Source of the DNA: Mesostigma viride
Taxonomy: Eukaryota > Streptophyta > Mesostigmatophyceae > Mesostigmatales > Mesostigmataceae
Reading direction: 5' to 3'
DNA: 62,000 bases
NCBI GenBank assembly: GCA_009746045.1
Contig: RPFO01000065.1
Span: 9,110,128 to 9,172,127, forward strand
Part shown: positions 27,662-37,016 of the stretch, in pieces
Numbering within the stretch: the stretch's first letter is position 1
Layout of the letters: the number at the start of each line of letters is the position of its first letter
Notes under the pieces: model-generated
What the model saw: only the letters and a program-made list of their open reading frames with translations
The model's database searches: none
What the model was told of the DNA's origin: nothing
Position numbers and translations under genes: made by a program

Positions 27662-27739
27662 GGGTAAGGCTAGCCTTTTTGGACATAAAGTGTTCCCATG
27701 GGTAAGGATGGCCAGTTGAGGGCCACTTCCCGATGTGCT
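27662..27739 (+). repeat. Split direct repeat B1
   Basis: 78 bp, identical to B2 (28,208-28,285); from GGGTAAGGCTAG to GATGTGCT. It lies after the recombinase gene. An AATAAA (about 27,755) between B1 and A2 could serve in polyadenylation. Confidence 0.85.
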
Positions 27740-27796
27740 CTACTTATTGTTTTAATAAAGAGTCTGGTTACCCTGGAGTTCCACGGTTAATAGAAT

Positions 27797-28174
27797 CGGG
27801 GTTCTCTGAACATAGTTTCTTTATAGTGATACGGAAGGGGAGCCGCTGATGCTAGGTGAAATAGAGCTGGGTGATGTGATCGTAATAAGGTTGATTAGGC
27901 TTCTAGTGTACGAGTATTACGGAAGATATGGCCTAATTGTTGCGGCCCATACCTTGACGGTGTGCTGAGTACCTTGACGACGGATTTTTGCGTCTAGGTT
28001 CTCCTAGCAGATCTGTGATTGCGGACGGGTTTGCAACAGGCAATATCTGAAGTAAAACTTGACGGCTAAAACTGTTTAGAGGCCGTTGCCGGATCTGGCC
28101 GTTGGTAGAGAGCCGTTGGCCTTGAAACACGATAAAAGCTTGCTCACCTAGCTCATGGCGGTCTCTTTTGTTTT
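27797..28174 (+). repeat. Split direct repeat A2
   Basis: The second copy of the 378-bp A repeat. The 33 bp between it and B2 are unique. Confidence 0.88.
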
Positions 28175-28207
28175 CCCACCCGCCCTCCCTGTGTGTTGCC
28201 TGTTTGG

Positions 28208-28285
28208 GGGTAAGGCTAGCCTTTTTGGACATAAAGTGTTCCCATGGGTAAGGATGGCCAGTTGAGGGCCACTTCCCGATGTGCT
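28208..28285 (+). repeat. Split direct repeat B2, right end of the PAT element
   Basis: The second copy of the 78-bp B repeat. Ty3 RT sequence resumes immediately after it. Confidence 0.85.
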
Positions 28286-29490
28286 ATGCGTAGTTGCCAA
28301 AAACCATCCGCACAATCTAGTACTGTGAAACAGGTAGAACCTTTAACCTTATTAAATATATCATCAATACGAGGTAGAGGGTATTTAGACTTCACAGTAA
28401 TATCGTTTAACTTCCTATAATCAGTAACTAGGCGAAACTTGCCATTTGGCTTAGGAACTAACAGGACACCAGCGGAGTAGGGGGAGTTACTAGGCTCTAT
28501 CAATCCTGCTTCCAATAGTGACACTAAAATCTGTTTTAGTTCCTTTAATTCGGTAGGGCCCATTCTATACATCGGAGAGTGCGTAGGAACTGCACCGTCC
28601 TTGATAACTACACGGTGTAAAACAGAACGAGGAGGAGGATAAGAAGGGGTCTTTTCTTCAAAAACCTTTGAGGAATCTATCACAGCCAGGTATCTTACTA
28701 TTTCATTTTCAGTAAATCCCACTCCTATTGTATCCACTGTGTTTATATCTATATCCACATTATTATTAGGGATAGGTATCTCCTGTACTTCTAACTGAAG
28801 GAACATACATAATAAATATCCATATTCCTTTAGTTCAGAACGCAACTCATCATTGGACATTAATACTTCCGGTATAGGTCTCACAGGAGGATCAACAGGT
28901 GTAGGAGGAGTAATATCTACCAAGGATAAATTTTCCAATCTATAATGACGTTCCGGTACCCAGTAAGAGCTATCTGGAAACCAGATGACCATGGTATCAT
29001 AATTGATAGTAATCTTATTATCCTGGTGCCAATCTAATCCTAGTAATACATCAGCGGTAGTGATAGGGCCTATAGTGGCCGTCAGGTTGACAGTACGTCC
29101 TTGTATAACCATGGGAAGGGACACCGTACCCGGGGAATGACTGGTGCGACCATCAGCATAATGAACAGTGACGGGTTTGGTGTGAGGGGTAGGGACTAGT
29201 CCTAAACGCCTAACTAGGGCCTCGCTCACAAAGGAGCTAGCCGCACCGCTATCTACCAACACAGAGACATTCAAGAGTTCATCAGCATGCAGGAAAGGGT
29301 CTACAACAGTGTGAGGGACGGTTAAACCACCATTCAAGAACATAAGAGGACGCACACGTAGTGGTAGGGAAGATTCAGCTCCTACAGAGGTTATAAAAGC
29401 AGGCAGGCAAAAATTTTTATCTGGGGTACTATCTAAGGACCTGTCCAGGTTACCCCCGGCTGACAGGCCTACTGTTCCCCCTCCCCCCCC
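28286..29490 (-). CDS. Ty3 pol: aspartic protease and N-terminal half of RT
   Basis: The frame opens at the end of gag. A retropepsin is visible with the active site VLVDSGAASSFVS and the later VLLGLDW segment. The RT N-terminus follows: SPYSAGVLLVPKPNGKFR, LVTDYRKLNDITVKSKYPLP and FTVLDCADGFWQLRI, where it is broken by the PAT insertion. It is in the -1 frame relative to gag. A run of eight Gs (29,483-29,490 as Cs on the plus strand) lies at the overlap, so translation may use -1 frameshifting, or one base may be missing there. Confidence 0.88.
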
Positions 29491-31129
29491 AAATCCATAG
29501 GAACTAACCCCGAAGAAGACCCTGGCGAAAAAGCCACTGCTGGAGGGTCACGAGGGAGCGAAGAGGGTGCGGGAGCCTGATTATCATAGGGGATCCCTGG
29601 GGGCCCTGCCTGCACAGCATTCAGCCTACTAGGGGTAGCTGAGGGAATGCGTCCTGAAGTAGGACGAATAGGAGCACGCTGAGGGGTACGAGGAGGGCGA
29701 GCGTCGGGATGAGGGGGAGCACCCGAAAGGAACTTGGGGCACTCACGTTTAAGATGACCTACTTCCTTACAATGATAGCATGTGATATGAGAGACATCAA
29801 GGGCTGAGAGGTCAGTAACACAGATATCTAATTCTTCTACATAGGAGTTCTCCTCCTCAGGGGTAAGGATAATATTATTAATACGGGAACGGGTAGGAAG
29901 AGAAGGGTTGGTGAAGAAATCTGCTACACGCAAGAGATGTTGGCGCACATGCTTGAGGGGCAGATCAGTAAAACGGTAGGCAGAGAACTGGCGCTTGACT
30001 TCACGTAATAAGGGTCTACTGAGGCCTTGGAGGAAGCGAGCACGTACTTCTGCACCCGACAAATCCCTAATTCGTACCATCTGAGCATCAAACTCTTTCA
30101 TATACTCCTTAAATGATTTAGTACCCTGCTGCAAGGTACCAAAGGCTAATCTATCCTGCCAATCTGAATCAGGAGGGACTAAATGGTTCTCTAAACGCTT
30201 AAACAATTCTGCTACAGAGTTAGGGTAGGCATGAGAGGCCAAAGACTCACACTGAATGAGGTTAGCAAGCTCAGGAGTAATACAGGTTGTAAGATAGTGA
30301 GGAACTAATACAGCATCAGAAAGACGCCATCTATTATGATTCTGCCACGACTCCGTGTTCTGGGTAAGCAACATAATAAAGGTGAAAAACTGTTGAGGGG
30401 TAGACTTGACATCCAGCTTGGGAAGATTAGCAAAAAGGGGAAGAGCAGGGGGCTTAGGGGGATTAGAAGAGTCAGTTTTTCCCATAGGGCCACTATCTTC
30501 CACTGCTACATAAGCGGGATAGAAGGAAGGAAGAGGAAAAGTCTTGGGTAGGGGTCTAGAAGGGGCCACCGTTTCAGGCTGGTGCCCATAAGAAAAGGGG
30601 ACAGTATATTGCTCACGAAGAGAGGAATAGGCAAAATGATCATAATTTCTGTCATCTAAGGGCATGGTGCTGAAATCACTATTAACTTCTAAATCAGCCA
30701 CACGGGTAGGGACCTGGGCTGCCTCATAGGCCGTTTCAGGGTAGGACCAGGAAGCAGGTGGGTAAAAGGGAACTGCACTAGGGCGCCCAGAAGGACCGAC
30801 AGGGGCAGAGGCACGACCCGTGTTAAGAACAGGCATGGAAGGCACAGGGTGGGAAGGAGGCCTAAAAACATTGTTAGTTAGTGAGGACCTGCTGGAGGGT
30901 TGAGCCAAGGTTGCAGGAGGGGCAGGGGCCTGGTTCAGGGTAAGGGAAGGGTCATCACTAAATCTGACTTGCATACGTTGACTTTGTTCATAGGTAGGAG
31001 GGGTAAGTGAGGGACGACGGCGACCATCAGCAATAGGAGAAGGAGGTGAGGCACGAAGGTTACCTTGAGGAGTGAGATGGTGCACTGTTTCAAGTGAGTC
31101 CCGTCGGTTACCACGATTGTTGTTATGGT

Positions 31130-31160
<31 letters not shown>

Positions 31161-31214
31161 CATAGTAGGAGTATTGGTAGGTATAGGCGACATGTTACCA
31201 CCCACTGGATCCAT
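29469..31214 (-). CDS. Ty3 Gag with CCHC zinc knuckle
   Basis: The product has 581 residues. An Asn-homopolymer near the N-terminus comes from a TTA-type microsatellite (about 31,131-31,160). A long Pro/Ser-rich region follows, then a capsid-like helical domain (about residues 250-440, with LAFGTLQQGTKSFKEYMKEF and a YRFTDLPLKHVRQHLL region). The zinc knuckle CYHCKEVGHLKREC (C-x2-C-x4-H-x4-C) is near residue 482. The tail is Pro-rich. It packages element RNA into particles. Confidence 0.88.
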
Positions 31215-31338
31215 TTTTATTTAAGTAAATGATCAGAATTCTAACTGAAAGCAACAAGGATAGAGGACAAGGCCTAATTTAAGGCAAGGAAAGAAAAGAA
31301 AAAGCTTTTAATGGCTTAAAAGAAGGAAACAATTTAAA

Positions 31339-31731
31339 TCAATCCTTTTTAACAACAGTAATGGATAGGGAACCGAATTCTAAGGTGAGAGGAGTATCTA
31401 AGCTAGATGAGGATGCAGCCCTCTTAGGGGGAGAAGAAGGAGGGGTAGCAAAGACTAGAGCTTCTACAGGAGGACGACCATGAGGAATAGGGCGTACATG
31501 AAGGCCTAAATCTGTTTGGCTATGATCTATAAGGAACTGCTGAGCTTCTTCGAAGGACATAAATTTCTTGTACCTAATTACGTTGTATACACGATTCTGA
31601 ACGATCTTCCTAGCGTCGGACCAAGAAAGGAAAATGGAGGACCATTGAGGCGTAATCACTACGTAATATTTAGCTAGACTATTATCGCTAGAAGAATGGG
31701 AAGGAGCAGTCAAAGATCGCCGTTGGCTCAT
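31339..31731 (-). CDS. Viroplasmin-like (RNase H1 N-terminal-like) ORF upstream of gag
   Basis: The product has 130 residues. Residues 20-72 (KYYVVITPQWSSIFLSWSDA and the following FMSFEEAQQFLIDH) match the pattern of the small caulimovirus VI / RNase H1 N-terminal domain, which binds RNA-DNA hybrids or double-stranded RNA. A Pro/Ser-rich tail follows. It lies between the 5' LTR and gag in the same orientation, with a good start after a short leader. An extra ORF of this type before gag is unusual for Ty3 elements. Confidence 0.62.
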   Translation of the reverse strand: MSQRRSLTAPSHSSSDNSLAKYYVVITPQWSSIFLSWSDARKIVQNRVYNVIRYKKFMSFEEAQQFLIDHSQTDLGLHVRPIPHGRPPVEALVFATPPSSPPKRAASSSSLDTPLTLEFGSLSITVVKKD

Positions 31732-32239
31732 GGTAACGCACCTTGTTGTTCTTGAGTAGTCACGATAGGAGTGGAAGGGGTAGGAGTCGACTTAGCTGGG
31801 TTATCTGGATCACCGAAATGACGAGGGCGGCAATGGTCCAGCGCTCGTAGTCCTAAAGTCAGCGACCCAGTGACTTTCTGCGAGTGCGGCCGTCTAATGT
31901 ACAGCAGCACGAAGGAAAAGGTGGAACCTACCCAGACGCTAATCGTCTCTGAACAGTAATACTCCCCTATCTAAGACAGGAAACAACCGTAAGCAGGAAA
32001 ACAAGGCGAAGGACAGGCTAACTACGAAAGGATTTATCCGCTGCGAGCAGGTCTAGCATCTAGGTAGAGCGTGTCCCGAAACGGGCAGCACTACTCTCCT
32101 AGCTTGAAGGCGACCCGCCCATTACCTATCAAGGAAGTGTCGGCTTCTTGTTCCTGGACGCGGAAGGGGTCTTGAAAAGGTGTATGTGGCAAGGGATAGT
32201 CGTCGCGTTCTCTACCTACTGAAGTTCCTCCGGAACCAT
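31732..32239 (-). other. Ty3 5' leader with probable primer-binding site
   Basis: Directly inside the 5' LTR the minus strand reads ATGGTTCCGGAGGAAC. Its TGG could pair with a tRNA 3' CCA end, as expected for a primer-binding site, but the tRNA is not identified. A short ORF at 31,728-31,910 is not convincing. No other feature is seen. Confidence 0.4.
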
Positions 32240-32798
32240 TGTTACGTCCTGGCTCGACTCTATCCCAAACATCTCGCCTAACCTTACCTAAACTAGTGAT
32301 GAGGCACCTACCTAGGAGTGAGGAGCTATATTGGCTATAAGACCTAGGACGCGACGACGCTGCTTCTCAATGCATTCCCTTATAATACGCCATATACCGA
32401 ATAAAACCAGGGTACTACGAAGGAAACAATACTACACTGCCGTGACCCAAGCCTATATGTGTTAATTCATTTAACACACGCCGAGTGCACACACAAAGGG
32501 TAGAACGCGCATAAATGGTCACCAACGGTCCAACACGCTCGGGCCGACATGGCCCTCGCCTACAGATGCACGCTGGTCCACTACATCTACTGATGCACGC
32601 TGGTCCACTACATTCTACCACAGGATCAGGACCACTAGTAAAGTACGCGGCGCGGCGCCCAACGGCACCCAATGTACCACAGTACTGTTACGAGGACAAT
32701 AATGTCCCGGTAGGAGCCTAAACGTAAACCTAGGGACAACCGAGGCAAAAGACCTAATTTACGTCCGTAACTACAACGAATTGTTACGCGACGTAACA
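32240..32798 (-). repeat. 5' LTR of the Ty3 element
   Basis: 559 bp, apparently identical to 18,377-18,935. It is followed by the second copy of the ccgcc target duplication. Confidence 0.92.
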
Positions 32799-32803
32799 CC
32801 GCC

Positions 32804-33271
32804 ATGCAATATTAATGATAAGGTTACAGGCTACGTATGTTATGTACCACGTTCCCAACACGGCTGGGATTTTCCGGGTAAATGGGTATTTTTATTAACC
32901 AATAGGAATATCGTTAGGTGAAGGGGTACCACGTATCGACCATCTGGTTACCCAATGTGTAGGCTGGCATTTTCATCCTTCTGGCACTCAACTCTCCGTG
33001 TAATTTCGGTTAGCTTGCCAACTGCCAAGTCGTTACTAGACAAGTGGACTTGCGAAAAGGGCCCAGATCGCAGTGATCGAGCCTAGTTCATAGTAGAAAA
33101 TCTTGGTGAAGGTAGGCGCCGCGCGACGGTCCGGTTGGCCTGGCGCCAAGTGCTGCCCCAGCTCGAACCTCGAAAATTTCCAAGTCCAAATCACGTATTC
33201 GAGACAAAATATGTGTATAATACGTCGGGGCCAAAAAAACGCGTATTGCCGTATTTATTTTTACAATACGC
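32804..33271. other. Right interior of the hAT-like element; no gene seen
   Basis: Non-coding. The last 100 bp contain several CGTATT/AATACG motifs mirroring the left end. Confidence 0.45.
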
Positions 33272-33289
33272 ACGTATTTGCCAACCTGG

Positions 33290-33900
33290 GCGCGCGGCGA
33301 ATTCGATTCTTAAGATGGCCACGACAGTGTTGCGCCCAGGACGAAAGCCCATTTGACTCTCCCCAAGGTGACGGTCGAGAGCAGAACTCGAAGGCGGTCG
33401 AGGATCATGCGCATGAACAACTTGATCGAGTGCGGCGCTCTGGATGCACTACTCCGCGGTAGTTGGCGGGGTCGTCAGGGGAACCTTTGTTTTTGTATGT
33501 ACAGCGTAATGCGGTAGCTGTGCTGCCACTCAGGAATCGGCGGCGCGTCGGCAAGCAGGATCCGGTTGCAGACGTCAAGCAGGAACCCCGTGAGCGCCGT
33601 CCGCTTAATCACCGGGGCGGGGAGCTGGTCAGGTCCAACGGCGGCGCAGAAGCGGAGTTGCTTGTTTTCGGCGGTGCTCAGCTCGAGCTCGGTGAACGGC
33701 GGTAGCTCGACTTTGGGGTCGGCCAGGGGTTGCGTCAGGGCCGGGTACGTGTAGTCCTGCTCAGCGGCGGGCGGCGTGGGCGGCACAGGGACGCCTGCAT
33801 GCAGGCGCCAGGCGCGCGGCCGCCAGAGGGCCAAGCAGCGGAGGCGGCGGGGGGGCGCCCGGAGCAGCCGGGACTGGGAGGAACACCACTATGTCATTGA
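33290..33900 (-). pseudogene. LINE reverse transcriptase, N-terminal part
   Basis: The minus-strand frame at 33,475-33,834 contains AVGPDQLPAPVIKRTALTGF, CNRILLADAPPIPEWQ and YRITLYIQK, which are the first RT blocks of a LINE. Leftward, in other frames, come SIKLFMRMILDRLR and a WAFVLGA segment matching the stretch before motif A. The frame is broken near 33,470. It is the upstream half of the RT whose downstream half is at 16,738-17,618. An endonuclease domain is not seen to the right. Confidence 0.7.
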
Positions 33901-34035
33901 TGCACACTGGTATCTGCTTCTGCGTTGCCACACATTATTACAAGCTTTTTCGTCACCGTTCTAGCTGTGTTCGAGTCCTCAGTCCTCCAACATTATTAGA
34001 CATGTGCTAGACCTTCTCTGCAGTTTGCATTTTCG

Positions 34036-34297
34036 GGTATTTCCTCGTAAATGGTGGGAGAGTGATCGCAGAAATGGTGCTCACCACTAGACACTCCCGG
34101 CCAGTTAGGCTCGAAACACAACATGCCCTGATCAAGCAAGATGTTTCCAGCTCCACTGTCTAGGTCTTCTAGTTGCTCTTAGCGTTAGCAAGCCATAATT
34201 TCAATGAACAGGGCTACACATTTCCATCTCCATTCATCTCCATCATCCTGAATGACTCGAAAACGCGGCTAAGATAACGCCGCAGGCTCGAGCTACC
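34036..34297 (+). repeat. Dispersed repeat, copy 1
   Basis: About 260 bp, starting GGTATTTCCTCGTAAATGG and ending CGCAGGCTCGAGCTACC. A second copy in the same orientation, roughly 85-90% alike, is at 38,060-38,316. It is non-coding; the type is unknown. Confidence 0.75.
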
Positions 34298-34301
34298 GGC
34301 A

Positions 34302-34385
34302 TTATTATTATTATTAAGTGAGACAACTATTATTATTATTATTATTATCATTATTTTTATTAAAAGCACGTGACTGCGTCACGTG
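34302..34385. repeat. (TTA)n microsatellite and CACGTGAC palindrome
   Basis: An ATT/TTA tract (about 34,302-34,362) is followed by the same 19-bp palindrome and GGGTGCCAAT block seen at 14,544. It is probably a second LINE 3' end. Confidence 0.65.
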
Positions 34386-35924
34386 GGTGCCAATGAAGGA
34401 ACCTTCAACCCCTCTGTGATGCAGACGATACATGTAACTTTCGTGTAATTATCATTTTTTTCTGATGAGATTAGCATAGTACTCCGTGGCATGCCCATGC
34501 GCACCAAGCCCGCCCAACCTGGGCGTTTTGTTCTCACATGGCGTGCCCCGGGCCGAGCGCGGCCGGGGCGCCACCCGTGGCCGGACCTTCCGGGATAGGC
34601 TACTAGGCATGGATATGTGTTACCCACGTCGCAATGGGCCCACTCCAGGGCAGCCCCCTGGCATGTCTGGCATCTGGAGGCAGAGTTTGCAAGGATTAAA
34701 TTAAATTTAAATTGAATTAAATTATAACATCTCCCCGTAACTGAGAGAGAGATTGCACTGCGGCAAGTTACCTCCCCAACTGAATCCAAGTAACAGCATT
34801 CCAGTGCCCTATGCATGCTTAGACAGTGTCGAACAGGCTCAGTCGGGTATTTGCCAGGCTAAGTACTGGCTGTATACCTCGGGAAAAACAATCTCAACAA
34901 AGCTGCAAACGTTAATCGCTCATTGCAGCTGGACTTGCCACAAATAGAACGGAAAGTATAACAGTGCATGCAGTATGGAACTGAATTGCCGTCGGACCTC
35001 CCAGAGCTGCCAATGCCATTCCCCAGGCCAGGCATAAGATAGCATAGCACCTTGGAAAATCGATTGTTCCGCGGGAAAAGGTACACAGACTGCATCTACG
35101 AAATGCCCGACTGCTCCGGGCACCGTTGCACATCCAGCAAGTAAAAGCCATCTAGGCAACACTTGGTCTTACATTGAAGTGGAATCGCAATCATGACCAC
35201 ACTGACTATCTCATTTCGTATCAAACTAGGGCTTCTCATTTCCATTCCCTCTACGTTACATTCAATTCATCATCCCTTGTTCTTATTCCGGGTTGCGGAG
35301 CTCCCCAAATCCATCGAAAGTCGATCGAAGACCAGGACGCGAGGCAGGGAGCAAGTAATTGAAGCAAAAGGACGCCTGAGGATATTTCTAGTCCATGGGT
35401 TTCGAAAATAAGGAAGCTGGTCCCGGCCTGCACCAATAATTCTACCATGAAAATAAATTCTTGGCGCCGGCCTGGCGGATGAAAGGGTACAAAATGCGGA
35501 CCTGCTAATTAGTTCGATTTAGTGGCCACTGGGCAGAGACCGCCGGTGCTGGCACCGTCACCAACGAAAAACGCGGCGCGGAGCCTTCGGCTTTGGAGCA
35601 GCGCGCAGCGGGACTCGGCGTGTCACTCCGGTCTTCTCGGAGCTTCTTGATTGACGCGCCGCGCTGCTCCAACTACGCCGGCGGGCTGACGTCAGTTTGC
35701 CGGGCGAGATAAGGCAGTTACGCAAGGCACGGCTGGCATGAAATCGGTAACTACAGGGCCTGGCGCACCATTGGTTAGCAAGCGTGACCCTAGTGGACAG
35801 TTACATCAGCCACGGACGGCCGTGATTGAATCGCCGCATCCCGTGCACAGCGGGATTGTGACTCCCGTGGATTACGTCCAAGGCATCCAACGGCTAACAT
35901 TGCAAGGGTAAGCCATGGAGTGGG
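34386..35924. other. Unassigned non-coding DNA
   Basis: No gene is supported. The part at about 34,505-34,565 is an inverted copy of 16,553-16,615. A GC-rich stretch near 35,570-35,680 contains GCGGCGCGGAG and its approximate complement (CGCGCCGCGCTGC), suggesting a weak foldback. Confidence 0.35.
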
Positions 35925-35930
35925 TATAAA
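35925..35930 (+). promoter_or_regulatory. TATA box of the 36.1-kb gene
   Basis: TATAAA in the context GGGTATAAAGTCTGCC. A start site about 30 bp downstream would give a leader of roughly 150 nt before the ATG at 36,108. Confidence 0.45.
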
Positions 35931-36107
35931 GTCTGCCTCCTGGCCAAAACCTCCCATCATCCACACGCAATCCTCAGTCTGAGCAAGGCCACAGACAGCT
36001 GAAGGAGCAGCTTGGCCAAGGGCAAAACATCCACTCCTTCCTCATCACTTCCGTCAAGCCCTCACTATCAGTGCCACCTTCTCTTGTGACAACTGTTTGA
36101 TAAAGAC

Positions 36108-37016
36108 ATGGACGGCCACGCGTTGAAGCTGACCATCTCATTTTTGAAGTGCAACAGCAACCAAGAAGGTTCGAGCACCAAGAAGATGGCAAAAACCTAC
36201 CTCGCCCAAGGTTGCGACATGGAATCGAGCCTCACAATCACTAACAAGATTGTACATGATCCCAAGATGGGGGCAAGTGGTTTTCCATACATGCTTGCCA
36301 ATGCAGCAAGTGCCAGTGCAAGTTGTGCTGGGACACTTCCACATGCGGTTGCGCCACTCTACACGCCACGGGCAAGCGACAAGTTGGGGTACAAGTCAAC
36401 CTTACCGCTAAAGAAACGCCCTCTGCCACCCATGCCAACCCTCGTCGGTGCCAATCAACAGCCTGGCTCAAGGGATGCGGTTGAAATCATCATCGACATT
36501 GGCAAGGCCGCCGACCAACAGGCGCATTCAGAACCCAAAGCTTTGGCGGATGGCGGTGCAACAAGCAAATGCGGTAGCTCGGAAGACTCAGCTCCGCAAG
36601 AATCCAAGTATGTGCGCCCAGCTCCAGTGCATTGGCGTCCCTATCTTTCCGCACTGCAAGCCGACCCAGCTGATGTCCCAGCCAACAAGAAGAGGCCGGG
36701 TCTGGCCTTTGTACTGCAACACATAGGCGGAGCCAAGCCGGCTGCGTCTGTCACACGCCTTGTGGAATCCTGCAACTCGACCGATGATGAAGAAGTTGCC
36801 GCGGCTCACACTCTCGTGTCCATCAACCAAGGTCGACGCACCATCGCCCCGAAGGAAGGCGTGGAGCTTCATGTGGACAAGCGACAACGTCTTGACAACA
36901 ACAACATTAAGGCTTCAATGTTTGAAACGGCCGTACTTGAGCTCATGGAGGCGAGGCAAATGAAGAAGGTCGCCTCATACATGGTGGATCTTGCCATGCA
37001 TGGCAAGCCATATTAG
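36108..37016 (+). CDS. Orphan single-exon gene, 302 residues
   Basis: This intronless ORF has an upstream TATA box and codon use that looks coding. The product is Ala-, Lys- and Pro-rich and largely disordered. A basic stretch, LKKRPLPPMP, lies near residue 110, and a predicted helical tail (ASMFETAVLELMEARQMKKV) near residue 275. I recognise no domain. It could be a host orphan gene or an accessory ORF of an unrecognised element. It is flanked on both sides by copies of the same dispersed repeat (34,036 and 38,060). Confidence 0.5.
   Translation: MDGHALKLTISFLKCNSNQEGSSTKKMAKTYLAQGCDMESSLTITNKIVHDPKMGASGFPYMLANAASASASCAGTLPHAVAPLYTPRASDKLGYKSTLPLKKRPLPPMPTLVGANQQPGSRDAVEIIIDIGKAADQQAHSEPKALADGGATSKCGSSEDSAPQESKYVRPAPVHWRPYLSALQADPADVPANKKRPGLAFVLQHIGGAKPAASVTRLVESCNSTDDEEVAAAHTLVSINQGRRTIAPKEGVELHVDKRQRLDNNNIKASMFETAVLELMEARQMKKVASYMVDLAMHGKPY

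Larger units (their letters stand above)
22954..28285 (+). mobile_element. PAT/Kangaroo-like tyrosine-recombinase retrotransposon
   Basis: The element is 5.3 kb with split direct repeats in the order A1 (22,954-23,331), ORFs, B1 (27,662-27,739), A2 (27,797-28,174), B2 (28,208-28,285). This layout is characteristic of PAT and Ngaro groups of DIRS-order elements. The ORFs encode a gag-like protein, RT/RNase H and a tyrosine recombinase, with no integrase. It sits inside the Ty3 RT gene, splitting the codons between WQLRI and the PEDC region. CTAT is shared at both junctions, which may be microhomology. The repeats look identical, so the insertion is recent. Confidence 0.88.
18377..32798 (-). 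mobile_element. Ty3-type LTR retrotransposon, minus strand, with nested insertion
   Basis: Two 559-bp LTRs (18,377-18,935 and 32,240-32,798) appear identical and begin TGTTACG and end CGTAACA. A 5-bp target duplication, ccgcc, flanks the element (18,372-18,376 and 32,799-32,803). In minus-strand reading order the interior holds a viroplasmin-like ORF, gag with a zinc knuckle, protease, RT (split by a PAT-like element at 22,954-28,285), RNase H, the start of an integrase zinc domain and a 651-residue orphan. The integrase core is not found. Identical LTRs imply very recent insertion, probably helped by enzymes supplied in trans. Confidence 0.92.
17619..33289. mobile_element. hAT-like non-autonomous DNA transposon (split by an LTR element)
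   Basis: The left end CCAGGTTGGCAAATACGT (17,619-17,636) is repeated as a perfect inverse complement at 33,272-33,289. Both ends are flanked by an 8-bp direct duplication, gcgcgcgg (17,611-17,618 and 33,290-33,297). An 8-bp duplication is the hallmark of hAT elements. Subterminal regions on both sides are studded with AATACG motifs, which could be transposase sites. Without the LTR element inserted at 18,377-32,798 the element is about 1.2 kb, and I see no transposase. It interrupts the LINE RT. Confidence 0.72.
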
